Below, in pieces: positions 6,685 through 14,807 of a stretch of 64,000 nt of DNA. Each line of letters starts with the position of its first letter. The stretch's first letter is position 1. A model generated the notes under the pieces. The model saw only the letters and a list, made by a program, of their open reading frames with translations, had not been told where the DNA came from and searched no databases. Position numbers and translations under genes: made by a program. Origin of the DNA: Chitinophaga horti (GTDB lineage Bacteria; Bacteroidota; Bacteroidia; Chitinophagales; Chitinophagaceae); contig NZ_CP107006.1 of NCBI RefSeq assembly GCF_022867795.2, forward strand, positions 3,596,001 to 3,660,000, read 5' to 3'.

Positions 6685-9534
6685 ATGAGAGCATTTTTAA
6701 GAAGAAGTGCGGTGCTGCTATTATTAACACCGGCTTATACCTATGCACAACAGCCAGGTAAAAAACCACTCGACCATACCGTGTACGACGGATGGCAAAG
6801 CATTGGCGCCAAAACCATCAGCAACGATGGTAAATGGGTAGCCTACGTTATTCAGCCACAGGAAGGTGACGCCACACTGGTGGTTACCGACAGCAAAGGC
6901 ACCAGGAAACTGGAAGTGCCCCGCGGTATTACGCCTTCTGTTACGGAGGATAGTAAGTATGTACTGTTCACCATCAAACCGTTGTACAAAGACACCCGCC
7001 AGGCGCGCATCAAAAAGAAGAAGCCGGATGAAATGCCCAGGGATACAATGGCTTACGTACAGCTCGGCAGCCACGAGATCATCCGCATCCCGCAGGTAAA
7101 AACATTTAAAACGCCTGAAAAGGGAGCCGGTGTTATTGCGTACACACTCGAAAAGCCTAAGGCAGATACCAGTGCAAAGAAACGTGAACTGAAAGGCCAG
7201 CCACACTACGATAGCTTCCTGGACGCCGACGACGACAAACCAGGCAGCGATAAACCGACCGACGGCAGCACGCTCGTAATCTGGAACTATGCGAAGAAAA
7301 CGATCGACACGGTAAAAAACGTGACGGACTTTACCTTCAGCAAACCCGGTAACAAACTGTTACTGGTGACTAAACCTGATAAGAAAGATTCCCTCGCGAA
7401 ACCTTCGGTCATGTTGTGGGATATTGCTTCCCGTAAAACAGACATCCTTAACCGCGGTGCAGGCAACTATAAATTTTTTACGTTCGATGAGGAAGGCAGA
7501 CAGGTAGCGTATCTCGCAGAAAGGGACAGCGCCAAAGCTATTCAGAAATCGCACAAATTATACTACTACGCTCCCGGCGCCGACAGTGCCGTGATCGTAG
7601 CAGACAACAACAGCAAAGGCATTCCCGCCAAATGGGGCGTATCCGAAAATGGTTCGCTTAGTTTTTCGAAGGATGGCAAAAAGCTGTTCTTTGGTACGTC
7701 ACCTGTTGCCCCGCCCAAGGATACCAACATCGTAGACTTTGAAGTGGCAAAGGTGGATGTGTGGCATTACCAGGACGATTATCTGCAAACACAGCAGCTC
7801 AAAACGCTGGACCGCGACCTGAAAAAGAGTTTTACCGCCGTGTACTACCCTGCTACGAAACAACTGGTGCAACTGGCCGACCGCAAAATGGATTTCCTCA
7901 TTTTCCCGGATAACAATAACGGCCCATACGCACTCGGCTACAGCGATTACGATCAGCGCATTGCGTTGCAGTGGACAGGCAAGACGCTGAAAACACTGTA
8001 CCTCGTTAACACGGTAACCGGCGAACGTAAGGTGATCAAAGACAAACTGATCGGCCTGCAGAACATATCGCCAGAGGGTAAGTTTATTAACTGGTTCGAC
8101 CTGGAAAAGAGCCAGCACTTTGCTTACGAAGTTGCTACGGGCGTTACGCGGGAGATTACGACTGCCATCCCTACTAAACTGGCAGACGAGGAAAACGACG
8201 TACCCGATTTCGCTGGATCTTACGGCGCACCCACCTGGCTGGAAGGCGACAAATATCTGTATGTAAACGACCGTTACGACATCTGGCAGGTAGACCCGCA
8301 GGGAAAAGAAGCACCGGTGATGATCACCGGCGGTTACGGCCGTAAAACGCGTACTGTATTGCGTTACGTAAAGCTGGACAAAGAAGAAAAATTCATCCGC
8401 CCGAAACAAAGCCTGTTATTATCTGCATACAACGACAGCACCAAATACGGCGGCTACTTTAGCCTGAAACTGGGTGATAAAAAAGGTCCGCAGCAAATCG
8501 CACTCGGCCCCTACGGTTACCTTGGCATAGAGAAAGCAGTGAACGCAGATATGTTCCTCTTCCAGCGGATGAACTATGTGGAAAGTCCGGACGTATATGC
8601 CGGTAAAAACATTGCCAGCGCCGTGAAACTGAGCGCAATCAACCCACAGCAAAAGGAATACAACTGGGGCACCGCCGAACTGTTTAAATGGACCACCTTC
8701 AGCGGTAAACAAACAGAAGGCATTTTATATAAACCAGAGGACTTTGATCCTAGTAAAAAATATCCCGTACTGTTTTATTTCTATGAGAAGCTGACAGACG
8801 GACTCTATGGCTACCAGCCACCTGCGCCAACGCCTTCGAGGCTGAACATCAGCTTCTTCGTAAGCCGCGGTTACCTCGTACTGGCACCGGATATCAGTTA
8901 CGAAATCGGTCACCCCGGTGAGAGCGCATACGACTACATTGTAAGCGGTGCCGAAGCGCTGACTAAAAATCCATGGGCCGACAAAGCCAATATGGGTATA
9001 CAGGGACAGAGCTGGGGCGGTTACCAGGTGGCTTACCTGGTGACGCGTACTAATATGTTCAAGGCCGCCTGGGCCGGTGCCCCGGTAGCCAACATGACCA
9101 GTGCCTATGGAGGTATTCGTTGGGAAAGCGGCATGAACCGCCAGTTCCAGTACGAGCACACCCAAAGCCGAATTGGCGCCACCCTGTGGGAAAAGCCGGA
9201 GCTATACATCGAAAACTCTCCCCTTTTCCACTTGCCGAAGGTAAACACCCCTATGGTGATTATGGCCAACGACGCCGACGGTGCCGTACCGTGGTACCAG
9301 GGTATAGAGCTGTTTACCGGCCTGCGCCGCCTGGGTAAGCCGGTTTGGATGCTGAACTACAACAACGAAGCCCACAACCTGGTACAACGCCAGAACCGGA
9401 AAGACATTCAGGTACGGGAACAACAATTCTTCGACCATATGTTGAAAGGCGCGCCCGCCGCCCAGTGGATCAAATACGGACTGCCCGCCACTGACAAAGG
9501 CCGAAACTGGGGGTTTGAAAATGCCGCCGAGTAA
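6685..9534 (+). CDS. Secreted S9-family (prolyl oligopeptidase-like) serine peptidase
   Basis: A 949-aa exported peptidase. The signal peptide is at residues 1-21 (MRAFLRRSAVLLLLTPAYTYA, cleaved before QQ). A long N-terminal beta-propeller region (about 30-640) precedes the alpha/beta-hydrolase domain. The catalytic serine is S776 in GQSWGGYQ, the probable aspartate D865 (NDADGAVPW) and the histidine H897 (NNEAHNLV). It probably degrades peptides in the periplasm or outside; its specificity is unknown. It is monocistronic by appearance, with a strong terminator right after it. Confidence 0.93.
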   Translation: MRAFLRRSAVLLLLTPAYTYAQQPGKKPLDHTVYDGWQSIGAKTISNDGKWVAYVIQPQEGDATLVVTDSKGTRKLEVPRGITPSVTEDSKYVLFTIKPLYKDTRQARIKKKKPDEMPRDTMAYVQLGSHEIIRIPQVKTFKTPEKGAGVIAYTLEKPKADTSAKKRELKGQPHYDSFLDADDDKPGSDKPTDGSTLVIWNYAKKTIDTVKNVTDFTFSKPGNKLLLVTKPDKKDSLAKPSVMLWDIASRKTDILNRGAGNYKFFTFDEEGRQVAYLAERDSAKAIQKSHKLYYYAPGADSAVIVADNNSKGIPAKWGVSENGSLSFSKDGKKLFFGTSPVAPPKDTNIVDFEVAKVDVWHYQDDYLQTQQLKTLDRDLKKSFTAVYYPATKQLVQLADRKMDFLIFPDNNNGPYALGYSDYDQRIALQWTGKTLKTLYLVNTVTGERKVIKDKLIGLQNISPEGKFINWFDLEKSQHFAYEVATGVTREITTAIPTKLADEENDVPDFAGSYGAPTWLEGDKYLYVNDRYDIWQVDPQGKEAPVMITGGYGRKTRTVLRYVKLDKEEKFIRPKQSLLLSAYNDSTKYGGYFSLKLGDKKGPQQIALGPYGYLGIEKAVNADMFLFQRMNYVESPDVYAGKNIASAVKLSAINPQQKEYNWGTAELFKWTTFSGKQTEGILYKPEDFDPSKKYPVLFYFYEKLTDGLYGYQPPAPTPSRLNISFFVSRGYLVLAPDISYEIGHPGESAYDYIVSGAEALTKNPWADKANMGIQGQSWGGYQVAYLVTRTNMFKAAWAGAPVANMTSAYGGIRWESGMNRQFQYEHTQSRIGATLWEKPELYIENSPLFHLPKVNTPMVIMANDADGAVPWYQGIELFTGLRRLGKPVWMLNYNNEAHNLVQRQNRKDIQVREQQFFDHMLKGAPAAQWIKYGLPATDKGRNWGFENAAE

Positions 9535-9542
9535 TGATGCTT

Positions 9543-9575
9543 AACGTCCCGGCCTGTTGGCCGGGACGTTTTTTT
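9543..9575 (+). terminator. Rho-independent terminator of the S9 peptidase gene
   Basis: AACGTCCCGGCC pairs perfectly with GGCCGGGACGTT around TGTT, followed by an uninterrupted T-run to 9575. Confidence 0.93.
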
Positions 9576-9748
9576 AGTTCGACTTCCCTTACACTTCCCC
9601 TATACAAATTTTGCTTGTGAGTAATATTTGGCAGGACGAATTGCGCCCTCCGGGCCTGATTGCGACATATTTGTCCTGCATCCTCCGAAGATCCCTCCTG
9701 CATCCTTGCTAAGTTGTTGCTAAAAAGTAGCTGAAACACCAGTGTTTT

Positions 9749-9792
9749 AGCAGGGATGTAGCAAGGATGTAGCAAGGATTCAGCAAGGATGC
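9749..9792. repeat. Four tandem 11-bp repeats (AGCAAGGATGT)
   Basis: Units start at 9749, 9760, 9771 and 9782 and read AGCAGGGATGT, AGCAAGGATGT, AGCAAGGATTC and AGCAAGGATGC. Inverted partial copies lie just upstream (CATCCTTGCTA near 9701-9711), so the region 9680-9792 can fold into a long hairpin whose tip is AAACAC-CA-GTGTTT (about 9734-9747). No gene is evident here. Confidence 0.85.
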
Positions 9793-9816
9793 AAGTTGGC
9801 AGACGAGAGAACCGGA

Positions 9817-10074
9817 CGCTGAAGTGAGTGAACTTTAGATTTGTGCCGATGAGGCGAATCCATGAAGTGGATAGCATCGCTTCCACCGTCATCGCGACTG
9901 AAAGGAAGCGAACCTCCGCGATAGTCTTCGCGGCAATAGGTCGGCAGCCATAAACTAGTTGTACGAAGACGGCACACGAGGATGGCTTCAGTTTGTTCGC
10001 CAGGACGGAAACGGGTGATCCGCTTCGCCGAATAGGGTAAATACCGTACAAGGGAGTGACACAACGGCGGCTGA
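9817..10074. repeat. Dispersed intergenic repeat, split copy
   Basis: CGCTGAAGTGAGTGA (9817-9831) and a 21-base segment at 10054-10074 (GAGTGACACAACGG...) occur fused without the intervening sequence at 56804-56833. Here they are separated by 222 bases (9832-10053), with GAGTGA duplicated at both junctions (9826-9831 and 10054-10059). The gap holds strong inverted repeats but no plausible gene. With the 11-bp repeats and an AT-rich promoter zone (10141-10200), this accounts for most of the gene-free stretch 9576-10234. Confidence 0.7.
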
Positions 10075-10234
10075 AAAAAGGCCCAAAAGCTGGTCCCGAA
10101 AAAATAAATCACTGATACAGTGGAGGTTGGTACGAAAGACAAAAAATTATTTTTCTAATATAACTTATTTACTATATTTACATACGAATATTCTATTTGT
10201 GAGCTGAAGAAGCCAAACCTGAAAACCTAGACCT

Positions 10235-11083
10235 ATGAATATCCAACAGTTTCTTCCCAAACAGTCGCTGAATCCGTTTGTGCAGCAATATTTCTTGCTG
10301 GAGGATTTTACTGCCGACACCACTTTTGCCGGACAACAATTGTTTTCACTTGGAAATCAATACCTGGTATTCGTTTTAAAGGGAGAGATCACCTTCCGTC
10401 CCTCCGACCATGCGCCGTTTACTTTGCCTGACGCATCGGTGGTTGGACCTTTCACCTGTTCCGGTTCTGTTAAACTGAGTGGTCCCAGCTCGGCTGTGAT
10501 CGTACAGTTAAATGCTTGTGGCAGCCATCGTTTGCTGGGCCTGAGCATGGATACCGTGACCAACTATTACCGCGACCTTAGCAAGCTGGACGCAGGCCAA
10601 TGGAAATACCTGGGCCGCGAGCTGGCATCTGCCAATGATATTGTATCGCTGCTGGACCGCGCGCTGGAAAAGGCGTTGCGCGAACAGGAACGCTCATTAC
10701 AGGGTGTCGACGAAATCCTGGAACACTTGCTGCTGCAGAACGGTAATGTGGACATGGAAAGCGTTGCCCTGTACTTCAAAACCTCCCGTCATACGCTCGA
10801 AAGACGTTTTATGGAGGTGACCGGTCTTACACCACAAATGTTCAGCCGCATCGCCCGCTTTAACATGGCTATGTCGAGCATTAAGGAAGACATGCACACC
10901 CAACAGTGGCAGAGCGTGCTGCAGGATTGTGGTTATGGCGACCAGACGCACTTTATCAAAGACTTCCTGTACTTCGGTGCGCCGAAAGCGGAAAAAGAGC
11001 CTAAAACGCCGCAGGTATCGTTACGTAAGATCTTTAAACTGGCGGAGACCATGTATCCCCAGTACAGAACTGCGCTTAATTAA
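10235..11083 (+). CDS. AraC-family transcriptional regulator
   Basis: A 282-aa regulator with an N-terminal ligand-sensing domain (about 1-165) and a C-terminal AraC-type double helix-turn-helix (about 175-255, containing MESVALYFKTSRHTLERRF and the second helix region LQDCGYGDQTHFIKDF). The N-terminal domain resembles the DUF6597-like sensor common in Bacteroidota. The target is unknown: no obvious operon partner is adjacent, and the next gene (DUF4230) is behind a terminator. The ATG follows a very AT-rich stretch likely to contain its promoter. Confidence 0.9.
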   Translation: MNIQQFLPKQSLNPFVQQYFLLEDFTADTTFAGQQLFSLGNQYLVFVLKGEITFRPSDHAPFTLPDASVVGPFTCSGSVKLSGPSSAVIVQLNACGSHRLLGLSMDTVTNYYRDLSKLDAGQWKYLGRELASANDIVSLLDRALEKALREQERSLQGVDEILEHLLLQNGNVDMESVALYFKTSRHTLERRFMEVTGLTPQMFSRIARFNMAMSSIKEDMHTQQWQSVLQDCGYGDQTHFIKDFLYFGAPKAEKEPKTPQVSLRKIFKLAETMYPQYRTALN

Positions 11084-11107
11084 TCGCTAGTATATATGCA
11101 ATTCGCT

Positions 11108-11136
11108 CCCGGCGCCCAGGCGTCGGGATTTTTTTT
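11108..11136 (+). terminator. Rho-independent terminator of the AraC gene
   Basis: CCCGGCGCC pairs with GGCGTCGGG (one G-T pair) around CA, followed by eight T residues. Confidence 0.9.
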
Positions 11137-11176
11137 GGTACGATTTAAGCGCACAAAACAGTAATTTGAACTTACT

Positions 11177-11800
11177 ATGAAAAAGATAATCGGTTGGCTT
11201 TTACTGGTATTGGCATTGATAGGCGTATTTTTTATCGGCAAACAATTTGGCGGTAAAACTGTGAGTGAACAGGTGGTGTCGAACAGCCTGATCGTACGCG
11301 AAATAGCCGAACTCGCATCGCTGGAAGTGCAGGGGAACGCCAGTATTAAACGCAGCAATGTGGAGAACGACGGCACCTGGAGCAACAATATGCGCAAGCT
11401 GTTCATGGAAAGCACCATCTGGGTAAATGTGCCTTATACCGCCAAATTTGGCGTGGACCTGGACGATAAAAACTTCGACATCGACGTTTCAGAAAAGCGT
11501 GTAACCGTACACCTGCCCGTGCCCAAACTGCTTAGTTACGAGTTGAAGATCGATAAGATGGAAACCTCTAACAAGAAAGGCTGGCTGATGTTTTCGGACG
11601 ACGAAACTTATACCGACGTGCAGAAAAAGCTGTACCAGACCTCACGCGGGCAGCTGGAGCACAATGTCACTTACCTGCAAAGTGCAAAAACCAAAATACA
11701 ACAAGTGATCGCACGCTACTACGAGCCACTTGGCTACGAAGTGCGTGTGCAGTTTGGCAGCGAAAATGCCGTGACCGTGTTACCCCTTAAAAAAGACTAG
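11177..11800 (+). CDS. DUF4230-domain membrane-anchored protein
   Basis: A 207-aa protein with one N-terminal membrane segment (about residues 4-22, IIGWLLLVLALIGVFFIG) and an extracytoplasmic DUF4230-type domain (LIVREIAELASLEVQG, DLDDKNFDIDVSEKRVTVHLPVP). The family is widespread in bacteria and its function is unknown. Its stop codon overlaps that of the convergent gene on the other strand (11797-11800). Confidence 0.85.
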   Translation: MKKIIGWLLLVLALIGVFFIGKQFGGKTVSEQVVSNSLIVREIAELASLEVQGNASIKRSNVENDGTWSNNMRKLFMESTIWVNVPYTAKFGVDLDDKNFDIDVSEKRVTVHLPVPKLLSYELKIDKMETSNKKGWLMFSDDETYTDVQKKLYQTSRGQLEHNVTYLQSAKTKIQQVIARYYEPLGYEVRVQFGSENAVTVLPLKKD

Positions 11801-12519
11801 GCCGCGTTGATGGCCAGGTACTTCACCAGCGACCGTTTGGCGATGGGCAGTAACGTTTCCGCCACCGGGAAGGTAAGGTCCGTTTCTATCTTGTAAACAG
11901 CCGGGTTGGGCAACTGCTCCCGCCGGGTGCGAATCAGTTCTGTTTTGATGTTTTCGCAGGTATTATTAAAGCTTTTTGTATAAGCAGAAAGATATTGGGT
12001 ATGGATACCGCGATATCGTTCGTCATGCCGTTCGAAGATCGTGAGGCGGTAGTAGTATACCAGCGTGTCGCTGTAACGGCCGTCGCAAAGCAACATATAC
12101 CCTTCCTGCATATCCAGCGGTACAAGCCCTACCGGCGTGATGTTCATCTGCTCCGCCACAAATTCATAAATGCCCGTTCCGTTTTTGATCGTATGGTCCA
12201 TTTTGCGCATCGCATACTGGATAATCTCCTCCATTTCGCACATCACCGCATCGTCGGCAATCATTTGCTCGTAAAGGAGCTGCAGGCGTTCCATGTTAAC
12301 GGCGGTAAGCGTTTTAGGGAATTTCTCGCGGAGCAGGTTCCGGTTCTCGCGGAAATCGCGCAGGTTGTTGTAATGGAACACTACATCGGCCAGCTGCGGG
12401 TACAGTTTGTTTTCATTGAAATAGCCGCTTATTTCCTGTAGATAGGCTAACAGGGTGTACTTTTTCTGTTCGAAATCGATATAACCATCTGCAAACCAGG
12501 TTTCACTCAATCTTTTCAT
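11797..12519 (-). CDS. Conserved hypothetical protein, 240 aa
   Basis: A soluble, mainly helical protein rich in aromatic and charged residues, without signal peptide, membrane segment or recognisable catalytic motif. The first half (FADGYIDFEQKKYTLLAYLQ, FHYNNLRDFRENRNLL) looks like packed helices; the second half has alternating hydrophobic residues suggesting a mixed alpha/beta domain. I recognise it only as resembling conserved unknowns of Chitinophaga relatives. It stands alone, convergent with the DUF4230 gene and divergent from the RRM gene. Confidence 0.75.
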   Translation of the reverse strand: MKRLSETWFADGYIDFEQKKYTLLAYLQEISGYFNENKLYPQLADVVFHYNNLRDFRENRNLLREKFPKTLTAVNMERLQLLYEQMIADDAVMCEMEEIIQYAMRKMDHTIKNGTGIYEFVAEQMNITPVGLVPLDMQEGYMLLCDGRYSDTLVYYYRLTIFERHDERYRGIHTQYLSAYTKSFNNTCENIKTELIRTRREQLPNPAVYKIETDLTFPVAETLLPIAKRSLVKYLAINAA

Positions 12520-12761
12520 AATGTCAGGTTTAAAAATATCGCCTTAATGAATTTACGAAAAAAAGTAATATAAAATTAGGGTGATCCGTAAAGTTGGAAT
12601 TATGGAAAATAAGTATTAACTTCAAAGTAGCCACCAGTAAGGGATTAAGAGGTTTATGCGAAATGAGGGCAGAGAGGCTATCAAATTAATTTGGCGCTGA
12701 CAAAACTTACTATTAAATTTATTATATTGAAGTATTAATTCATTTTTTTAATTTTTCTATC

Positions 12762-13094
12762 ATGAACATCTACGTAGCCAACCTACACTATAGGTTGAAC
12801 GATGAGGATCTCCACCAGATCTTCAGCGAATTCGGTCAGGTAACCTCAGCTAAAGTCATCAAAGATCACGAAACTGGCCGCTCACGTGGTTTTGCGTTCG
12901 TAGAAATGCCAAATCAGGAAGAAGGCGCCAAAGCGATGGAGAGCCTGAATGGCAGCCAGGTTGAAGGCAAACAGCTGACCGTGAACGAAGCCCGTCCTAA
13001 AGCACCAGGTTCTGGTGGTGGTGGCAACCGTGGCGGCGGTGGTGGAAACCGTGGCGGCGGCGGCTATGGCGGCCCACGTGATCGCCGTTATTAA
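12762..13094 (+). CDS. RRM RNA-binding protein with glycine-rich tail
   Basis: A 110-aa single-stranded RNA-binding protein: one RNA recognition motif (residues 1-80) with RNP2 (IYVANL) and RNP1 (RGFAFVEM), followed by an RGG/GYGG-type glycine-rich tail (about 85-110). Such proteins in Bacteroidota and cyanobacteria are often cold- or stress-inducible RNA chaperones and may replace cold-shock functions. It is monocistronic with a strong terminator. The upstream 242 bp (12520-12761) is AT-rich and probably carries a long untranslated leader; no specific element was identified there. Confidence 0.94.
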   Translation: MNIYVANLHYRLNDEDLHQIFSEFGQVTSAKVIKDHETGRSRGFAFVEMPNQEEGAKAMESLNGSQVEGKQLTVNEARPKAPGSGGGGNRGGGGGNRGGGGYGGPRDRRY

Positions 13095-13126
13095 TCAAGT
13101 TTGATTGTTACTTATCGATCATAGAG

Positions 13127-13152
13127 AAAGCCTCCCGTTGGGAGGCTTTTTT
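13127..13152 (+). terminator. Rho-independent terminator of the RRM gene
   Basis: AAAGCCTCCC pairs with GGGAGGCTTT around GTT and runs into a T-tract. Confidence 0.93.
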
Positions 13153-13168
13153 CGTGTACTGATATAAC

Positions 13169-13282
13169 TCAGGAAACTTTGTTTCGAAGCTTAAGAATCG
13201 CTCTGTAAACCAGCATAATTACAGTAGGGGCTGCGAGGAGGGCCAGAAAAACGAAGATAAAAGGGTATATTTTTCTCCTCAA
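13169..13282 (-). CDS. Candidate small single-span membrane protein, 37 aa
   Basis: A short reading frame with TTG start at 13282 encodes a basic N terminus (MRRKIYP), one long hydrophobic segment (FIFVFLALLAAPTVIMLVY) and a basic C terminus (KLRNKVS), a layout typical of genuine small membrane proteins. A purine-rich AGAGAAAG lies a few bases upstream as possible ribosome-binding site. It lies in the gap between the RRM gene and the E2 gene. The alternative is chance coding in AT-rich intergenic DNA; no homology can be tested here. Confidence 0.42.
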   Translation of the reverse strand: MRRKIYPFIFVFLALLAAPTVIMLVYRAILKLRNKVS

Positions 13283-13359
13283 AAAACTTTCTCTGAAACA
13301 GATATATTGTTACAATTAATTGATATGGCATACACGTATACTGACAATCCCCCCAAATC

Positions 13360-13404
13360 AAAACACAAAAGGCGCAAAAGCAGCCTTTCAGCTTCTTTTA
13401 CGCC
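13360..13404 (-). terminator. Terminator of the E2 gene
   Basis: On the minus strand GGCGTAAAAG pairs with CTTTTGCGCC (13395-13404 and 13371-13380, one wobble), followed by TTTTGTGTTTTG. It lies 33 bp after the E2 stop codon. Confidence 0.75.
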
Positions 13405-13436
13405 CTCGCGTTTATTTAGCTTGCCGTGCTAATTCG

Positions 13437-14741
13437 TTAGTATTCCCTCGTCGGGTCGAAGTGCTCCATTTCCTGCGCTACTGCGGTAAGGAAGGTGGCT
13501 CCCAGGGCGCCGTCGACGATACGGTGGTCGTACGACATAGACAGGTACATCATATGACGGATAGCGATAGAATCGCCTTGCTCCGTTTCTACTACCACCG
13601 GGCGTTTTTTGATCGCACCTACCGCCAGTATCGCTACCTGCGGCTGGTTGATGATCGGGGTGCCGGTAAGGCTGCCAAAAGTACCTACGTTCGTGATCGT
13701 GAAGGTACCATTTTGCGTGTCTTCCGGTTTCAGTTTGTTGTTACGGGCAGCGTTGGCCAGTTGGTTTACGCTTTTGGTAAGCCCTACCAGGTTCAGCATG
13801 TCCGCATTACGGATGACCGGAACAATGAGGTTGCCGGTCGGTAAGGCAGTCGCCATACCTATATTGATGTCTTTCTTTACAATGATCTTATCCCCGTCGA
13901 TTGAACAGTTCACCAGCGGGAACTTCTTGATACACCTCACCAGCGCCTCGATGAACAGGGGCATAAATGTGATCTTCTCTCCTTCTCGTTTCTGGAAACC
14001 GTCTTTCACACTATCGCGCCATCTTACCATATTGGTTACGTCTACCTCGGCAAAGCTGGTCACGTGCGGACTTGTTTGTTTGCTGCGCACCATGTGATCG
14101 GCAATCAGTTTACGCATGCGGTCCATCTCGATGATCTCTACGTTGCCGCTGTAGCTGGCCGGTTTAGCAGCCGGTGTTTCCGCTGCTTTTGCCGCAGGTG
14201 GCGCTTTAGGTGCTTCTTCTGCAGCAGGGGCAGGAGCCGCTTTTTTAGCAGCAATATATTCGAGGATGTCTTTCTTCGTTACGCGGCCGTCGTTACCGGT
14301 GCCAGGCACCTTTTCCAATTCCGCAAAGCCGAGACCTTCCTGCTGTGCGATGGTCAGCACCAGCGGGGAGTAGAAACGCGCTTCGCCGGAAGTGGCGGCG
14401 GGAGCAGGCGTTTCCGTACGTTCGGGGGCGCTGAATTTCTTCTCCGTCACCGCGGGTGCAGCGGGCGCCGTAGCGGGGGATGCAGCGGGTGCATCTTCGC
14501 CAGCTGTTTTGATGCGGGCTATCACTGTACCAACCGGTACCACATCATTTTCATTAAACAGCACCTCGGCAATTTCACCGTCCGCAATAGAAGGTACTTC
14601 ACTGTCAACTTTATCGGTCGCAATTTCCAGCACGGTTTCATCAGCGCTCACCTTGTCACCGGCTTTCTTGTGCCAGCGCAGGATGGTCGCTTCCATGATA
14701 CTCTCTCCCATTTTGGGCATCACCAATTCTACTATAGCCAT
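13437..14741 (-). CDS. Dihydrolipoamide acyltransferase (2-oxoacid dehydrogenase E2)
   Basis: Core acyltransferase of a 2-oxoacid dehydrogenase complex, 434 aa. Order: lipoyl domain 1-75 with lipoylated lysine K44 (ATDKVDSE); Ala/Pro linker; peripheral subunit-binding domain about 120-160 (YSPLVLTIAQQEGLGFAELEKVPGTGNDGRVTKKDI in part); second linker; catalytic domain about 200-434 ending in the active-site DHRIVDG. The single lipoyl domain and GTGNDGRVTK-type binding domain fit a pyruvate or branched-chain E2. No E1 or E3 gene is adjacent; an E1 beta subunit is at 57.2 kb. The substrate is therefore uncertain. Confidence 0.93.
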   Translation of the reverse strand: MAIVELVMPKMGESIMEATILRWHKKAGDKVSADETVLEIATDKVDSEVPSIADGEIAEVLFNENDVVPVGTVIARIKTAGEDAPAASPATAPAAPAVTEKKFSAPERTETPAPAATSGEARFYSPLVLTIAQQEGLGFAELEKVPGTGNDGRVTKKDILEYIAAKKAAPAPAAEEAPKAPPAAKAAETPAAKPASYSGNVEIIEMDRMRKLIADHMVRSKQTSPHVTSFAEVDVTNMVRWRDSVKDGFQKREGEKITFMPLFIEALVRCIKKFPLVNCSIDGDKIIVKKDINIGMATALPTGNLIVPVIRNADMLNLVGLTKSVNQLANAARNNKLKPEDTQNGTFTITNVGTFGSLTGTPIINQPQVAILAVGAIKKRPVVVETEQGDSIAIRHMMYLSMSYDHRIVDGALGATFLTAVAQEMEHFDPTREY

Positions 14742-14807
14742 ATTTTTGAATTTAGTGTTTAAGTGGTCGCAAAAATAGGGAAATTAGTATATCCCAACTT
14801 CAATCTG

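Noticed and set aside
9749-9792. CRISPR-like array
   Set aside because: Units are only 11 bp and contiguous with no spacers, and no cas gene is in the window; the same applies to the arrays at 45864 and 56932.
9832-10053. Known housekeeping RNA (RNase P, SRP RNA, tmRNA, 6S)
   Set aside because: The conserved core sequences of these RNAs are not visible; only generic strong stems are.
9470-10142. Two overlapping minus-strand frames (193 and 120 codons) in the gap before the AraC gene
   Set aside because: They span the terminator, the 11-bp repeats and the dispersed repeat; composition is erratic and no domain is visible.
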